This document shows positions 22,001 through 34,303 of a stretch of 64,000 bases of DNA, in pieces. Below the pieces are notes generated by a model. The model was not told the origin of the DNA and ran no database searches. It worked only from the letters and a program-made list of their open reading frames with translations. Source of the DNA: Phragmites australis (Eukaryota > Streptophyta > Magnoliopsida > Poales > Poaceae); contig NC_084940.1 of the NCBI RefSeq assembly GCF_958298935.1, positions 23,679,146-23,743,145 of the forward strand. Direction: 5' to 3'. The position numbers and the translations under genes were made by a program. Numbering within the stretch: the first letter of the stretch is position 1; each line of letters begins with the position of its first letter.

Positions 22001-24129
22001 TTTCAGAGGTTCAAATGGATACTGCCTATTTATCGTCTCAAGTTCCTTCTTGCAGTTTTCAGTCAAGTGTTTAAATATTGCCACAAATAAGCCATCTATA
22101 ATATCGCAAACCTGTGTGGACAAATTAGTGTTTATCATTACAGGTTCAGTAAATGAAAGAAAACATTCTTCTTACAATCTTCTTTACCTCAAAATAGTGC
22201 TCCTTTATCTCCATTTCAGCATCAAGACCAACAAACTCACAAAGATGCCTGTGGGTGTTGGAATTTTCCGCTCTAAATACAGGACCAACCTCAAATACAC
22301 GTTCAAACCCACCACATATAGCCATTTGCTTGTATAATTGAGGGGATTGCGCTAGACAAGCAGGCTGACCATTGTACAGCAGCTTGAATACAGCTGCACC
22401 CCCTTCGCTTGATCCAGAAATCAGTTTTGGGGTATGAATACCAACAAAGTCCTTGGACAAAAAGAATTCCCTAAATTTCTGCATAAGATCCAAATAATAT
22501 ATTTACAAACCAATGAAAAGAACATTGCATGCTAAAAAAATACATGATATGCATGCAATGCCTAGCACCCCAACAAACTGCCTACATAAAATCGAGAAAT
22601 GAAAGAAAACAAGATACACCTGGTCTTGAAAATTCAATGATTCATGCTGAATGTTAACAACTCAATTTGTGCAATGGTGCAATCAGACAGAATAGCGTGT
22701 CATTAGTTATAGGGTAATGTCAATATATTAGGATCACTGGATCATATCTCTCAAAAACACAAGCAGGTTATGCAAATTCAAGTTTAGCACCAAAGAAGCA
22801 AGAGGCCTTTATTGAGATAATTATTCTACATTGAAACTGTGAAAGTTCAGCAGGCCCGTTCTTCTTCAATAACAGAAACTACAAGTATCAAGCTAAACCA
22901 GAATCATATAGCATGCCATCTGACAAAATGTAATCCATTACCACATGAATGATAACAAATGAACAATCAGAGAAACGATACTCAAGACTCACGTTTTCAA
23001 CTTGACACTGGATTCGGAATATTGCTTGGTTTGCAGGTGTGCGCAGATCAATAGCTCTATTATTCAGGCGGGTATCCTGGCCAACACGTACAAGCTTCTC
23101 TCCAGCCTGCAATCACAGCAACAGTCAATCATTCTTTAAAACTCAATATGATTCTAAAAATCATAGGCAGAAAAGCTGTTGCACAAGTTGTGTGCACGTA
23201 ATTTGCTTAAACATACTTGTTCAGCCTTTTCAAATTCTGCCTCGCTCCTTGCTGCATCCTCAAGGTTGATTGGAAGGGTCGGGATCGCCCTGTTGATGCA
23301 ATAGATCTTCCTCACTTGAATCTCCACCTGCAAGATGCATCCAGATCGACCACATAAACAAGTCATTCATTCATTTGTTGGTAACTGGATAACTCAACCA
23401 AACCACAGTTGCAGAATGCAAGACTTAGTTTGCAGTACGAATAGGGCCACAGGAGACCTAAATTATCTATCTATGGTGGCAACAATTGAGCATGTATGTG
23501 CAAATCACACAACCATCCTAAAGCTAGCAGATGATTATTCGGACCAATCACTGCCTGTAGACCGCTGCTGATGACAAGAAAGAAAGCATGAAAAAATCCC
23601 AGAGGAGGAAGAAACGATGTGACACCTGCTGTGTGGTGGCTTTGAGTGGCTCCTTGGGGAGCGAGACGACGCCCTCGACGTCGACGATGGACTCCTTGCT
23701 GAGGGCGGTGGCGAATCGCACCATCTGCGTGCTGACCCCAGCGTCTGCGCTGGCGACGAGCACGCACTGCACGGTGCTCATGCTCTGGCGCAGCACGAGG
23801 AAGGCCATCTTCTTGCTGACGGGTCGGATCGCCTGCGCGGACCCGCGGATGAGCACGGAGCGGCCGGCAGCGGCGTCGTCGAGGTCGCTGATCTTGGTCC
23901 AGGAGCGGCCGGAGATGGATTTGGACTGGATCTCCTCGACGGGGACGTCGCCGTAGTTGGCCGCGAATGGGTCCTCGGCGTCGGCCGCCGGCTGCTGCTG
24001 CTGCGGGCGCTGCGCCGCCTTCTCGGCCTTCCTGGCGTCCTTCTTCTGCTGCTTCTTGCTGAGGGTGGCTGCGGCTGAGAGGTCGGCCGCCAGCTCTTCG
24101 GTGGCGGCCGGTGGAGGCTCCGACGACAT
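19091..24129 (-). CDS. AspRS: Aspartyl-tRNA synthetase, cytosolic (complete, 10 exons)
   Basis: Exons: 24129-23626, 23327-23217, 23106-22993, 22478-22188, 22111-22001, 21877-21824, 20580-20501, 20427-20312, 19437-19323 and 19217-19091. They total 1623 nt (540 aa), every border GT..AG with phases that match. It joins Asp to tRNA-Asp using ATP. A basic, Lys-rich N-terminus ([17 protein letters not shown]) precedes the OB-fold anticodon-binding domain (about residues 80-240). The class II catalytic domain has motif 2 [14 protein letters not shown] (Arg about 312) and motif 3 [11 protein letters not shown] (Arg about 514). The C-terminus [10 protein letters not shown] is typical. Plant orthologues include Arabidopsis IBI1, which also acts in priming of immunity by beta-aminobutyric acid. 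The start at 24129 fits family length; an in-frame ATG at 24162 would add 11 residues. No lesions were seen. Confidence 0.96.
20581..21823. other. Long intron of the synthetase gene with a possible MITE
   Basis: This 1.2-kb intron between exons 6 and 7 contains 'ggggttgtttggatcttcag' near 20897 and 'ctgaaccaaacaggattcttca' twice near 21230-21285. Together these look like opposed ends of a PIF/Tourist-type MITE (TGTTTGG / CCAAACA). A clean target-site duplication could not be fixed. Confidence 0.35.
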
Positions 24130-24335
24130 AGTGGCGGCGGGGAGAAGGTAGGGTTTAGGCACCGGTTGATGGGGAAGACAAGATACAGCGGCTGGCGGCG
24201 TTCGAGGGAAAGAGAGGGTAAAGAGCCGGTAAATGGGCTGGTCAGGGGAAGGAAGAGTTGGGCCTAGGCGTAGATGGGCTTAAGAGACGGTGCATACGGT
24301 GGAGGTGCGGTCGTCGCCTCGTCGGGTGGTGCACG
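24130..24335. promoter_or_regulatory. Upstream region of the synthetase gene
   Basis: A short GC-rich leader/promoter stretch between the start codon and the end of the adjoining MULE-type repeat at about 24336. Any promoter must lie within it or inside the transposon end. No TATA box stands out. Confidence 0.4.
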
Positions 24336-26259
24336 AGAGAATTTTTTTATATATATTTTTCTAAATATTTTAAGATGATATATCCGTTTAAAAGATAATG
24401 AGATATCCTATCATCGTCTGTTAAATGAGCAAGACTTTTTGGCTCTGGTTACCAGTAAATTAAATAATATAAAAAATAAAGATCTCACCTATTTAGCAGG
24501 CAAGAACTTACCGTTGAACAGATGATACCTTCATCTCGCCCGTTGAACAGCCGATATATTTGTATCGCCCACCTTCCAGGTGACATATTCGATTTAATTC
24601 AGTAATATAGATTTTGTATTTGGTAAATTAAAAATATTGCATATTCATTCGGCGAAAAAAATAGTAGTTGTGCATACAGTTGTCCAAACGGTTCATTTTA
24701 TCCTTAATTTTAGTTAGATGTCATTTTATCGATATTTCTTTATTTAGTTGGTGTAAAAATATGTAAAAAAAAATTATGAAGTGACTTTGTGAGAATACAA
24801 AATCTAGTTTGTCAAATAATAGTAGTTATGAAACATAAATAGTATATAATCCGACATAGAGTTTACATAAACCGATAAATATTATATAGGACATGGGATT
24901 TTTCGTTGCTGCGCGAATGAACCCTAACTATAAAGATTTGACAATAATCATTGGCATGTACGGTACGCCTAAAGACTAACATAATAGCGTATCGCTGCTA
25001 AACCTAACGTGCCGTAGGGAATGAAAATAAGCTGAGTACAATAGATACTCTCTACTAAGTGCACATAGGGATATTTATTTTTTTCTTAGGGTATCAGGAC
25101 CCTCCACATTAGCGCAACGAGTCCTCTCCCACTTCTTTTCCCTCTCTACTTCGTGTGCTTCAGTTGCGGTGTGCTCATCCGCTGTCTTACTCATGCGCTC
25201 CTCCTCTTGACGCTTCAACCGTAGTTTCTCCTGATGTTGCTCGTATTCCCGGCGTTTATAAGCTTCCCTCCTCCACCTCATCTTTATGTTAATCCACCGC
25301 TTCTGGTGCTTATTTTACTCCATATCTAGTCATTCTATGAAGTCACAGATAGAAGGAGGAGACCGGATAAATAAAATAAGAAGGGAGATTAGTAAGACAA
25401 TGCATGAAATCGTATGTAAAGTGACACATGAGTGATCTATGTCGCTATACCGGTGGATACTGATAGAGTCCATGTCGAGGCAGGTCGTATTGGCACACAT
25501 GAAAAAGTGTTTGACATAAGTGCAGGAAATATCCTAAGACTCACGAAGCCTATAAGGGTCGCCACAGAAGCATATCGGCGGTTTGACCCCCAAGGGATGA
25601 AAAGCTCCTAATATTTCTTGGGTAAACTTGGTAGAGCTGATGAAGATATTGCAGTTGAGAGAGCTGATGAAGGAGTGGTCTATCCATGGTTGAGGGTGGG
25701 GTTATTTATGGTGGCTGGGGGCTGGTGCATGGACTAAGTGCATGGGCATGACTGGGGCTGGAGCATGGGATTTCCTGTGAAAGCTCGAAAAGTTATGGTA
25801 TTGATGTTTGGCAGAGATTCTTTATGAAAGTTGTTGCTTGATGTGGTCATTTCATTATGTAGAAGTTCTGCAAGGAGTTATTGTTGCCTCTACATGGAAG
25901 GCAGGAAATTCTATAAAAGCATCGGGCTTAGAAAAAATGTATTGGTAAAATGATAAATCCCAGCCAACAATGTGAAAACACATTAAAAATTATAAATACC
26001 GAACACAACTATTATGCATAAATTATTGCATAGTCCTTACATTAGAAACATAAGTAATACACAACTAATACAACTTAGTTCTCACATCACGAACATCAAA
26101 TTATAACTTTCCGACGTGTGTCATATGATAGTGTTACTGTGTTATGTAACCGTACTCGAATGAATTATAACCAGCCTTTATTGTACATACCTTTTTACCT
26201 CACATATTCATATCTCCCTCCGATGATCTACCTTCATCAACTACGTGATGAAGGGTATA
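24336..26259 (-). mobile_element. Terminal part of a PMD-type Mutator-like element
   Basis: The first ~200 bp (24336-24535) match, in inverted orientation, the block at 46131-46330. Shared pieces include 'taatgag.t.ctat', 'caaga..ctttgtg.g.ct', 'aatttaataat', 'cacct..tttagc.ggcaagaactt' and 'ctcgcccgtt.aac'. That is the pattern of long terminal inverted repeats. A minus-strand 68-codon piece at 25075-25281 (MRWRREAYKRREYEQHQEK, Lys/Arg/Glu-rich) resembles transposon protein tails. No intact gene is present. The element is interrupted at 26260 by a solo LTR. Confidence 0.5.
25075..25281 (-). pseudogene. Charged, coiled-coil-like fragment in the MULE end
   Basis: 68 codons, MRWRREAYKRREYEQ then alternating Glu/Arg/Lys, probably helical. 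The stretch before the ATG is also open. I do not recognise the family with certainty; its position suggests the C-terminal part of a transposon protein. Confidence 0.3.
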
Positions 26260-27749
26260 TGTCGGTGTATCAGGAACCAGGGTCCCCGAATCCCGAGGCC
26301 AGGCTAGCCTTCCGCCACGTAGCGCCATCCCGTAGGGTCTCTCCTGTAGGATGAGAAAAGATCAAGCCACGGGAGAAGGTGCTCAGGGCCACAGTCGGTG
26401 GCCCCCCGAGTACCCCAGTTCCCCGATGGTCCACGGAATCCAAGTGCCGAGAAGAAAGTGCTCGGGGAGGTGTACGGTCACCCCCGAGCACCCTAGTCCC
26501 CCGACGACCAGGAGAGCTAAGTTCCGGGAGAGAGTGCTCAGGGCTGCGTGCGGCAGCCCCCGAGCACTCAGTTCCCAGAGGATCCATACAAGAGTGCTCG
26601 AGAGAGAGTGCTCGAGGCTGCGTGCGGCAGCCCCCGAGCACTCGGTTCCCCGAGGATCCGTACAAGAGTGCTCGGAAGAGAGTGCTGGGGGGTGAACAGT
26701 ACCCCCGAGCACTCGGTACCCCGAGGACAAGGAAAGGCACTCTCGGGAGAGAGTGCTCGGGGAGGAGAACTGTACCCCCGAGCACTCGGCACCCCGACGA
26801 CCCAGAAAGGCCCCCGAGGGGACCACCGATGAGGTGTCAACCAGTCAAAAGCTCGAGGCCGTATTTAATGAGCGTGCGTGGTCTGTCACCTCCAACTGCT
26901 CCCGCCGCGCTCAGCGTCAGTTCCTGCCATATTTTGGCAGAGAGGCGTGGGGTTATTAATTGCACGGGTCCCGTCCCGTGCCATCCGGCCTGTCTAGGGA
27001 TAACGTCGTAAGGACCAAGGCGTTTCGTCTGCCGCGCTGCTGTGGCAGGGGAACAAGACAGGGCGGGCACGCCGGGCTGCTCTGCGGCTGCCCGGTGGGT
27101 CCTCTCCACGGCGCCCGTTGCCAGGGCATTTATTGTGACGGATGACCGGGCGTGCGACGTATTTTCCACCCCTGGTCACTTCGCCCAGAGGAAATGATGA
27201 CGCCCTTTACATTTATGGCATCTCGGAACTCGTGCCTCCACCTTTCCGTTCGGGGTACGTTGCTGCCGGTGGGTACTTAAAGCAGCCGGCGGCACAGAAG
27301 AACGAGAGACGAAGAATAGAAGTAAGAGAAGCAAAAAACAGAGAGAAGAAAGAACATAGCTGAAGAAGACGGTTAGAGGTAACGGATAGATAAGAACACA
27401 GCGCAAGAGAACACTGTGAGGAAGGCTGAGCCCAGTCCCAGCCGAAGAACAAGGAGCCTCAAGCTCTTAGATAGACCAACATTCTTGTAACTAGCAACAT
27501 CCTTGAGGGACTTCCTCAGGACAGTTATAGTATCCATACAGGAGTAGGGTATTACACCCTCGTGTCGCCCGAACCTGTCTAAATTCCGGTGCATTTACTT
27601 CTTCTTGCACTAGGTCAACAACCCCACCATCAGCCGTTGCATTCATTCCCATTTATTTCTTCGACGAACGTATTCAGGATCATCCTCCCGGCCGAATCTC
27701 TAAAAAGGGGTCTCTTGGGATCCCTGCGACTGGAGTTAATCCTCCGACA
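26260..27749 (+). repeat. Solo LTR of a Tat-type gypsy family, plus orientation
   Basis: 1490 bp, starting TGTCGGTGTATCAGGAACC and ending TCCTCCGACA, flanked by a perfect 5-bp target-site duplication GTATA (26255-26259, 27750-27754). With no internal domain, it is a solo LTR left by recombination. It holds four to five imperfect tandem units built around GAGAGAGTGCTCGGGG...CCCCGAGCACTC (about 26380-26790). Its ends match the LTR at 54911 and the one at 38023-39430. Confidence 0.92.
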
Positions 27750-27779
27750 GTATATACGACACGTCTAGTCTTACATATT

Positions 27780-28620
27780 CGTATATGTCTACTTTCTCAA
27801 TGATAGCCCTACAGACTATGAGGAAGACCCGGGCAAAATGTGATGGTGTGTTCAAGGAGGAGAACTTGAACAAAGTGCTGTCGAAACGGCAGACTATGAC
27901 ACGTTGTCCCTATTTCACCACAGAGGATTGGCAACGAATGGTAAGCTCTATGACCTATGTGGACCTAAATGCGCACTTGTTGAAGTGCTGTCAGAGATAT
28001 ATCAGGGTGTGCGAACTTGCCGACATAGCAAAGTGTTTTAGCAAGCGAATACACACCATATTTATGCACCCTTGGTAGTATGAGGAGCACATTAAGGTAC
28101 GTTCATCGTTATTATATGTCTCAGTTATTTGTTTGGTTGCACTTCTAAGACACATTTATATTTTTGTATGCTCTTTTTTATACTAGTTATTCCCTCATGA
28201 TGAAGAGTTGTTGAACCAACCCATCGAGAACTTTTTAGGGTTGCATCTGCTCTTCAGTGACGATTGCCTACCCAGACATAACTAGAGACGCAGATGTGGT
28301 CATTTGAGACCTTCATGCTGTTGCGATAGAGGCGGTGGTTCGAGCCAGCGTGAAAGAGGTGGTCGTTCGACAACCACCACAAGAGGACCTGCTTCTACCA
28401 CTTCCGTCACAACCGAATGGGTTGGTTTCGACGATGATGATTTCATACTTACTCCTTAGAGAACTCCATTCCGTTGTGAATTCTCTAACAACGGGGCAAA
28501 TGACTAGGATCCTAACTTTAATTATTTTTCATATACACTGGCATCACATAAACCAAAATCCCCAGAATACGATTACCATTGGATGAACCGGGATATAAGG
28601 CGCAGACAACTTAAGGGCTA
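27780..28620 (+). pseudogene. Unidentified gene-like fragment, probably transposon protein
   Basis: A 97-codon open frame (27785-28078) includes CPYFTTEDWQRMVSSMTYVDLNAHLLKCCQRYIRVCEL. After a GTACGTTC donor-like site (28094) and an intron-like stretch, a second block reads LFPHDEELLNQPIEKFLGLHLLF, then ..STTTTRGPASTTSVTTEWVGFDDDDFILTP with stops. The exon-intron-exon layout and the acidic tail look like a decayed plant gene or a transposon-borne gene. I cannot name it. Confidence 0.35.
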
Positions 28621-29989
28621 TTTCGTCCATAATGTTTACCTTAGCATTTTCTTATATTTTCTTGCACCATATTATTCGTAATTGAATAAATTGTACCCCG
28701 TCATGTAACGTTTTATTGTAGCTGCAAGTGTTATATTAGTAGGTTTTTTTGATGCGAAGGCTTTTTATTTCGAAAATTGCAAGTGAACGATTTGAAAGGG
28801 GATATGACCGCACGATGCTATGCTTTGGGATGGATCAAGAGCACAGTTAATAAAAATATGGCTGATAACAAAGATCTGACATAAATATCCAACATGATAT
28901 GACAACCACATAATATAAATACTAGTACGGAGTACACATAAAACAGTAACATGGAGTACTAGTACATAACACTATGAAGTTGTGAGGAACCATCCAAACA
29001 GTATTCAAATTAATCATCAGAAGGATCATTGTTCATAATACAACCTCAACGATTAACCCGAATACCATTCCAATAGTCCCAACACGTGTTTTGTGCCCAA
29101 TGATCGGAACACATGCCTCCAACATAATACATCACAACATAGCTTAATAAAGAGCAAGTAATAAACATTTATATTACAAAAATTAAGCATGCAACTGATT
29201 CTAACAATTTATAACAAAAGCGAGTTAGGAGGAGACAAAAACCCCTCAACTCCTAACTATCCAAAGATCTACGTAGCGAAAAGAGTAAACTAAACAACAA
29301 AAGAGAGTGGAGCCACATGCCCTTAGGCTCCACTCCAAAAGCTCGAGCTTCGGAGTAGGATGCACTACTCCTGCCCGCCACCCTGATCGACAGGCACAAA
29401 GTAGCCGAACACCGCCCCCTCCATGGCAGCCAGAGTACCTGCATCAACTTAAGGGCAGCACCCTGAGTACGAAGGTACTCGCAAGACTTACACAATATGG
29501 GTATATAATATCCCGACTACAAAGATTACGTATTGAGCTGTTAGCAAGAATATAAACATGCGGTTAAGTTAATTAAAGCAGTAAGCAACCTAGACATATG
29601 TGTGAGCAACTAACTTAACCAATATATATGAAATTACCCTGCAACTATCAACTGATCATATGAAACTGTAACCAACATGTGTATCAATAAGTAACAAGAA
29701 CCAATATCACCAATTCCCACATACCGAACCACAAACCATACTCGAAACTCTACGACCGATGCAGATAAGAAAATAGCATGCTCATGATCAAGAGCGCGGC
29801 AGTTCGAACTGTTTATACACCCTACAGGAGATACATCAGAGACAACTACAACCGTTGAAGATAACATGAATGGAATATCCGAGAAAATCTAACATACTTA
29901 GGGTAATCAATCAAGATTTGTTGAGACAGTTGGGAAAGCCGTCAAAAGCAAAGTGAGCAGAGTATGTTAGGATAATAAGGTTAACACTG
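28621..29989. other. Repeat-like stretch, possible minus-strand LTR
   Basis: No gene is recognised. The part 29230-29520, read on the minus strand (…CATGTGGCTCCACTCTC…, then AGTTAGGAGTTGAGGGG), resembles the 3' portion of LTRs common in grasses, but no ends or target-site copies were found. Confidence 0.3.
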
Positions 29990-32900
29990 AGAAGAAAACG
30001 CAATTTGGAAAGCGAGAAGAAAGCTTGAAGATCAAGATTCCTTATCTCGTTTTCCGATCTGCCCGAATCTCGAGGGCGAGATTCCTTTAAGGGGGGTAGA
30101 TTTGTAACACCCTGATTTTCAGATTTCTCGAATTTCTAAAAAATTTCAAGATTATTGAATAGCTTCAACAGTAGTATAGGTTTAAAACCTATTTTCTTAG
30201 TCAATCAATCAATATAGGTTATTATTTTCTGTGCATTGCATGCTGAGTTTTGTTAGGAGCCAGGTAAATGCATTAGAGTTTTTTTTTCTTTTTCTTTCTC
30301 TTTGGTGTTTTGAGTGAAAAAGATTTTGAAAAGGGTTTTACAAAACTCAGTAGTGAATAAGTTAAGGATCTTAATAGTTGGAATTCAAAATATTTGAATT
30401 CATCATCTATTCAATCCTTGATCATACCTGATCCTTCTCTAGTTTAATTCAAATCTAATCGAAATCCTTGCTTAAAGCGAATGACTCCTCTTTCTCAAAT
30501 TCTACCCAAATCCAAATTCAAATTCCTTATCTACTCCTATTCTTGTTCAACCTCATCTTTTTTGTTTATCTTAAATTCACCCCAAGCTCAATTCAAATTC
30601 AAACCATATTCAAATTTCTCTGCAAAAATTTTCTTTTCTAAACCCTAAATATACCTAAAGTGTCTTTGGGATCAATCTTGCTTAAGTCCAAACCCTTAGC
30701 CAAGTCTTCTGGATGGCCCAACAAAGGATCTACAAAATCTGGAAATTTTCGCGGGGTCCTGGACAACCTCATCTTCTCATGACGTTTCGGAGTTCAAAAC
30801 GGCCTCAAATGCAAATCTTGACAATACTAAAGTTGTAGGCCTTGTCAAGAGCTTCGATTTAAACCTATGTAAGTCCTCTTTTGGATAATGTAGCTAGGAG
30901 TTATGACCCCCGAAATCAGTGCTGCGCAGATAAGTTTGAGTTCAAATAGTTTATCTTGTGGCGCATTTTTGGAAATTAAGATGATGTTTTCAGAAGTTCC
31001 AATGACTACCAAAGTTGTAGATCGTTTTGAGTACTACAATTTAGAATCAAGAAACGTCCAATTTGGAGTCCAGACGAGGGAGATATCGTCCTCGGAATAC
31101 AGAGCTGCGAAAAAGGAAATCGTAACCGACTCGAACTCGAATCCGAATCGTGTTCAGTTTGGACTCCACCTCAACCAGCCGGCCCTAGCCCTATAAATAT
31201 GAGTTGCACGCCCTCTCCTACCCCTATTTCATGCCACCAAACCCTAGAAGTCGCTGCTGCCCTGTCCGTATGTCGCCGGAGCGCCGCCGTTCGCCGTCGC
31301 CGCCGTCGCCGCCTCCTGTGATGCGCTACGTCGTCTTCTCCGCGAATCCTCCTTCCTCGACCATCAAAGCAATGTGAGGACCTCTTCTTCTCCTCCCTTA
31401 CTACTGTTTTAGCACCATACTAAGTCCCTAGATAAGCCCTAGCCCTGGCCAATGCCCGGTCTACGCCGCCACGGTCATTGCCGTCGCGGACAGCCTCGAG
31501 ATAGCAGTGTTGTAGCTAATTGGCATCGATGTTCCCGGCCAACTAGTGCACCGTTTGCCATGCCCTTTTACCAGCACATGTCCCATGATGTTCCCCACGC
31601 TCTCACCAACCAGTTTGACCAGTAGAGCAGCCAAACTACCGCAATCAATGTCGACATACCTGCTGTCCGGTTTCTAGATGCGTTCTGCGCGCGCACCGGA
31701 TTTGCATTCACGTTCTCTGTCAATCCGAAAGCCGTATGGATGCACCAACCACGTCACGGAGTGTCCCATGGACTCTTCTACGTTACCCTAGGAGCTCATC
31801 CCCGTTTGTCCAGCGACATGACCAGGACGCCATTGCCAACCACAGCATGTCGCAGCAATCACCCGTCTCATCTATGCTGATCATTCTTCCTCTCTATGGA
31901 TGATCTACCCAAAACCCTGCCATAGCATTGTGTTCTCGGGTTATATGAACATCCTTGTTCAAACGGTTCCTCAAAATTCATAGCCAATCTCTGGGAACGC
32001 GAGCGTCTTCGTTCCTGCATTTGTTCGCGGTCACCATCAAACCTAGAAGCAGTCATCGCTGTTTTGCCGCTACCTCGAATGACTCATTCCAGAACCAACC
32101 ATACCGCTAAGTTAGTCTTTCCGCGTTCTATGCCATGCTCCCCTCGTTTCACTAAAACACCGCTGAAGCCGACACTGATGTCTGTGGCCATATGCCTGAT
32201 CGCTATCTTCGACGAAACCCGAGCCACCGCCGTTACATAGAGTCACCAATAGTATCCTTAGCCTATAAGCGCAATATTCGGTCTTTTTGATCCATCATAG
32301 GTGGGCAAGACTAGATATCCGTGTATCCTTTCTTTAATCCAAGATGGTACTTGCATAGCATGCCAAGTCAGCGCCACATCATTCTCCTTAGCCTAGTCAG
32401 TGAAGTCTAGTCTGCCCTACACTTTTGAATCTTGCGCAATGATGTTGTCATGCCTGACACAGTGATTGCGCAATAAAACCTTTCCCATAGGAAGATAGTT
32501 CCGGTAAGTCAGCATTTCCTTTTCAGTCTAATCCATCTCCCGAAAGCTATTCTCTTTTCATCTTAACTCTGATTTAGGCGATTCTTGCATCTAAATATTT
32601 CTAAAATCATCCCTATCCAACCATAGTATTTTTAAAGTATTTTGATGATGTTTGGTATGTTGTTCTTTGTGTTTTTCTTTGTGTTGTTTGTCGGTAGTTC
32701 TCGCGATTAGTCGATAACGTTCCGGAGTAGTTCGAGGGACTTCAAGACCAAGATTTCGACAACACTGAGCAGCAATGGGTAAAAGGCAAGTGTCCTTGAT
32801 TATCTTGAACCTATGTTTTTAAATATTTTGTTTTACAAAATTGCATGCTGTGTCTATCAATATGATGGGTAGTCACCTATGATAGAGTTTTCCCTAGATT

Positions 32901-34303
32901 TTCCCTTATCATCCCTTGGAACCTAGATGGTTTATCGTTAGGTGTCTTTTATGGGTAGATTGCTTAGCCATGCTTTTGGGATGTTGAGAAGTGTCATATA
33001 CTTGATTAATGAACTTATGCAACAATGGTCGTTAATGTGTTAATGGTCTAGCAACATGGAACCTTAGGCCTTGAGCAAAGTGGTTTTGATAGTTGTCATG
33101 ATTATGATGTTGGTGATAGTGATGATGGTTATGTTGTTGGTTTAGTGTTTGCTCAAGTAACCTAAGTAAGGACCGGATCGTGGAGCGACAATCCAAAAAA
33201 TATCGTACCAACCACGAGACCTGGTATGGGACAGGCCTAGCCTATTAATTAGTGGATTCCAGTTTTTGTGCATGCCAAACGGAAGAGTGGTTGTGTGGGG
33301 ACGGCAAAGGTCAGAACCATTTGGTTAGTGGTATGAGATGTGTAGTGGAAGGGAAGGGTGAAAACTTCCTGGAGCTACAAGGCGCAAAAGGGGGCTTCTG
33401 GGTGGTGTGATGCCACTTTGACGGTGGTGAAACCTAGCGGGTATGCACATACTGGATGAAACTTTGTAACGGCTTTGAAGTGACTTTCCGGGCGACACAC
33501 CACTGGCGTGTGTTAAGTGTCTAGCTAACACGGCAACATGGAAATCACGACTTGTGGGGAAAGCTGGACAATCTCTACAGAGTGTAAAAACTATTATAAT
33601 AGCTGTGCTCACGGTTATGAGAGACTTGGATCCTCACATGATTAGTGGATTGTGGTTATGAGTTTGGTTGTGGTTATGGTTCTGGTACATGGAGTACTAG
33701 ATGGTTGTGGTTATGGTTCTGGTACATGGAGTACTAGATGGTTGTGGTTTTGGTTATAGTACAGGGAGTACTAGACGGTTATGGTATGCAAGGTGGGGAG
33801 CCTTGTATGCTGCGTGTTGGACTGTGTGAGTTACATTCACTTAATAATTGTTTAATGCTTTTGAGTCCAAATATCTTTTCATTACTCACATTTACGCAAA
33901 TATACCATGTGATAATTTATTCTTGATATAAGTCTGCATATCATTATTTTTCCCACACTTGCTGAGCGTGTCGTGTGCTCACACTTGCTATTTTTCCTAT
34001 ACCATGCGACATGTGTACTGCTGCTCAGTGAATGAAGATGTTGAAGACTATCAAGATAAGGTTGCAACGTTCTAGACGCGTGTCTCCCGGTCGGTTGCCT
34101 ACGGTGTTGTTGGGTACCAGTGCTTCTGTTCCGCTACAGATATCTTCATAGAAGACAATATATGTCAATTGTTGTAAGAGTTTAACGTTTATTTAATAAA
34201 AGTATTGCTTTTGTTACTTCACCTGTGACATCCTTATGTGTGTTGAACATCCTGGGCACACATAAGCCGCATTTGGTTTTGGCCGTTAAAACCGAGTGTG
34301 ACA
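29990..34303 (+). mobile_element. 5'-truncated chromovirus-like gypsy element: polyprotein tail plus 3' LTR
   Basis: A short internal tail reads …NLEGEIPLRGVDL-stop (about 30065-30109), a wording I know from the C-terminal end of grass gypsy polyproteins. It runs over a purine tract AAGGGGGGTAGA into the LTR at 30103. Everything further 5' is missing, so no target-site duplication can be checked. The LTR end at 34303 (GTGTGACA) abuts another LTR-like segment. Confidence 0.65.
30103..34303 (+). repeat. Large (4.2-kb) gypsy-type LTR
   Basis: It starts TGTAACACCCTGA and ends ACCGAGTGTGACA. A TATA box CCCTATAAATATGAG lies at 31190-31203, followed by a GC-rich leader with CCGCCGTCGCCGCC, consistent with an LTR promoter. 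The length and termini resemble Tekay/Del-type LTRs (inference). A 37-bp unit (GTTGTGGTTATGGTTCTGG..) is repeated three times at 33667-33777. A second, 3-kb copy lies inverted at 42271-45275. Confidence 0.75.

Noticed and set aside
26270..27011. Multiple overlapping ORFs of 90-210 codons on both strands
   Set aside because: They arise from the tandem GAGTGCTCGGGG units of a solo LTR and change register with unit number.
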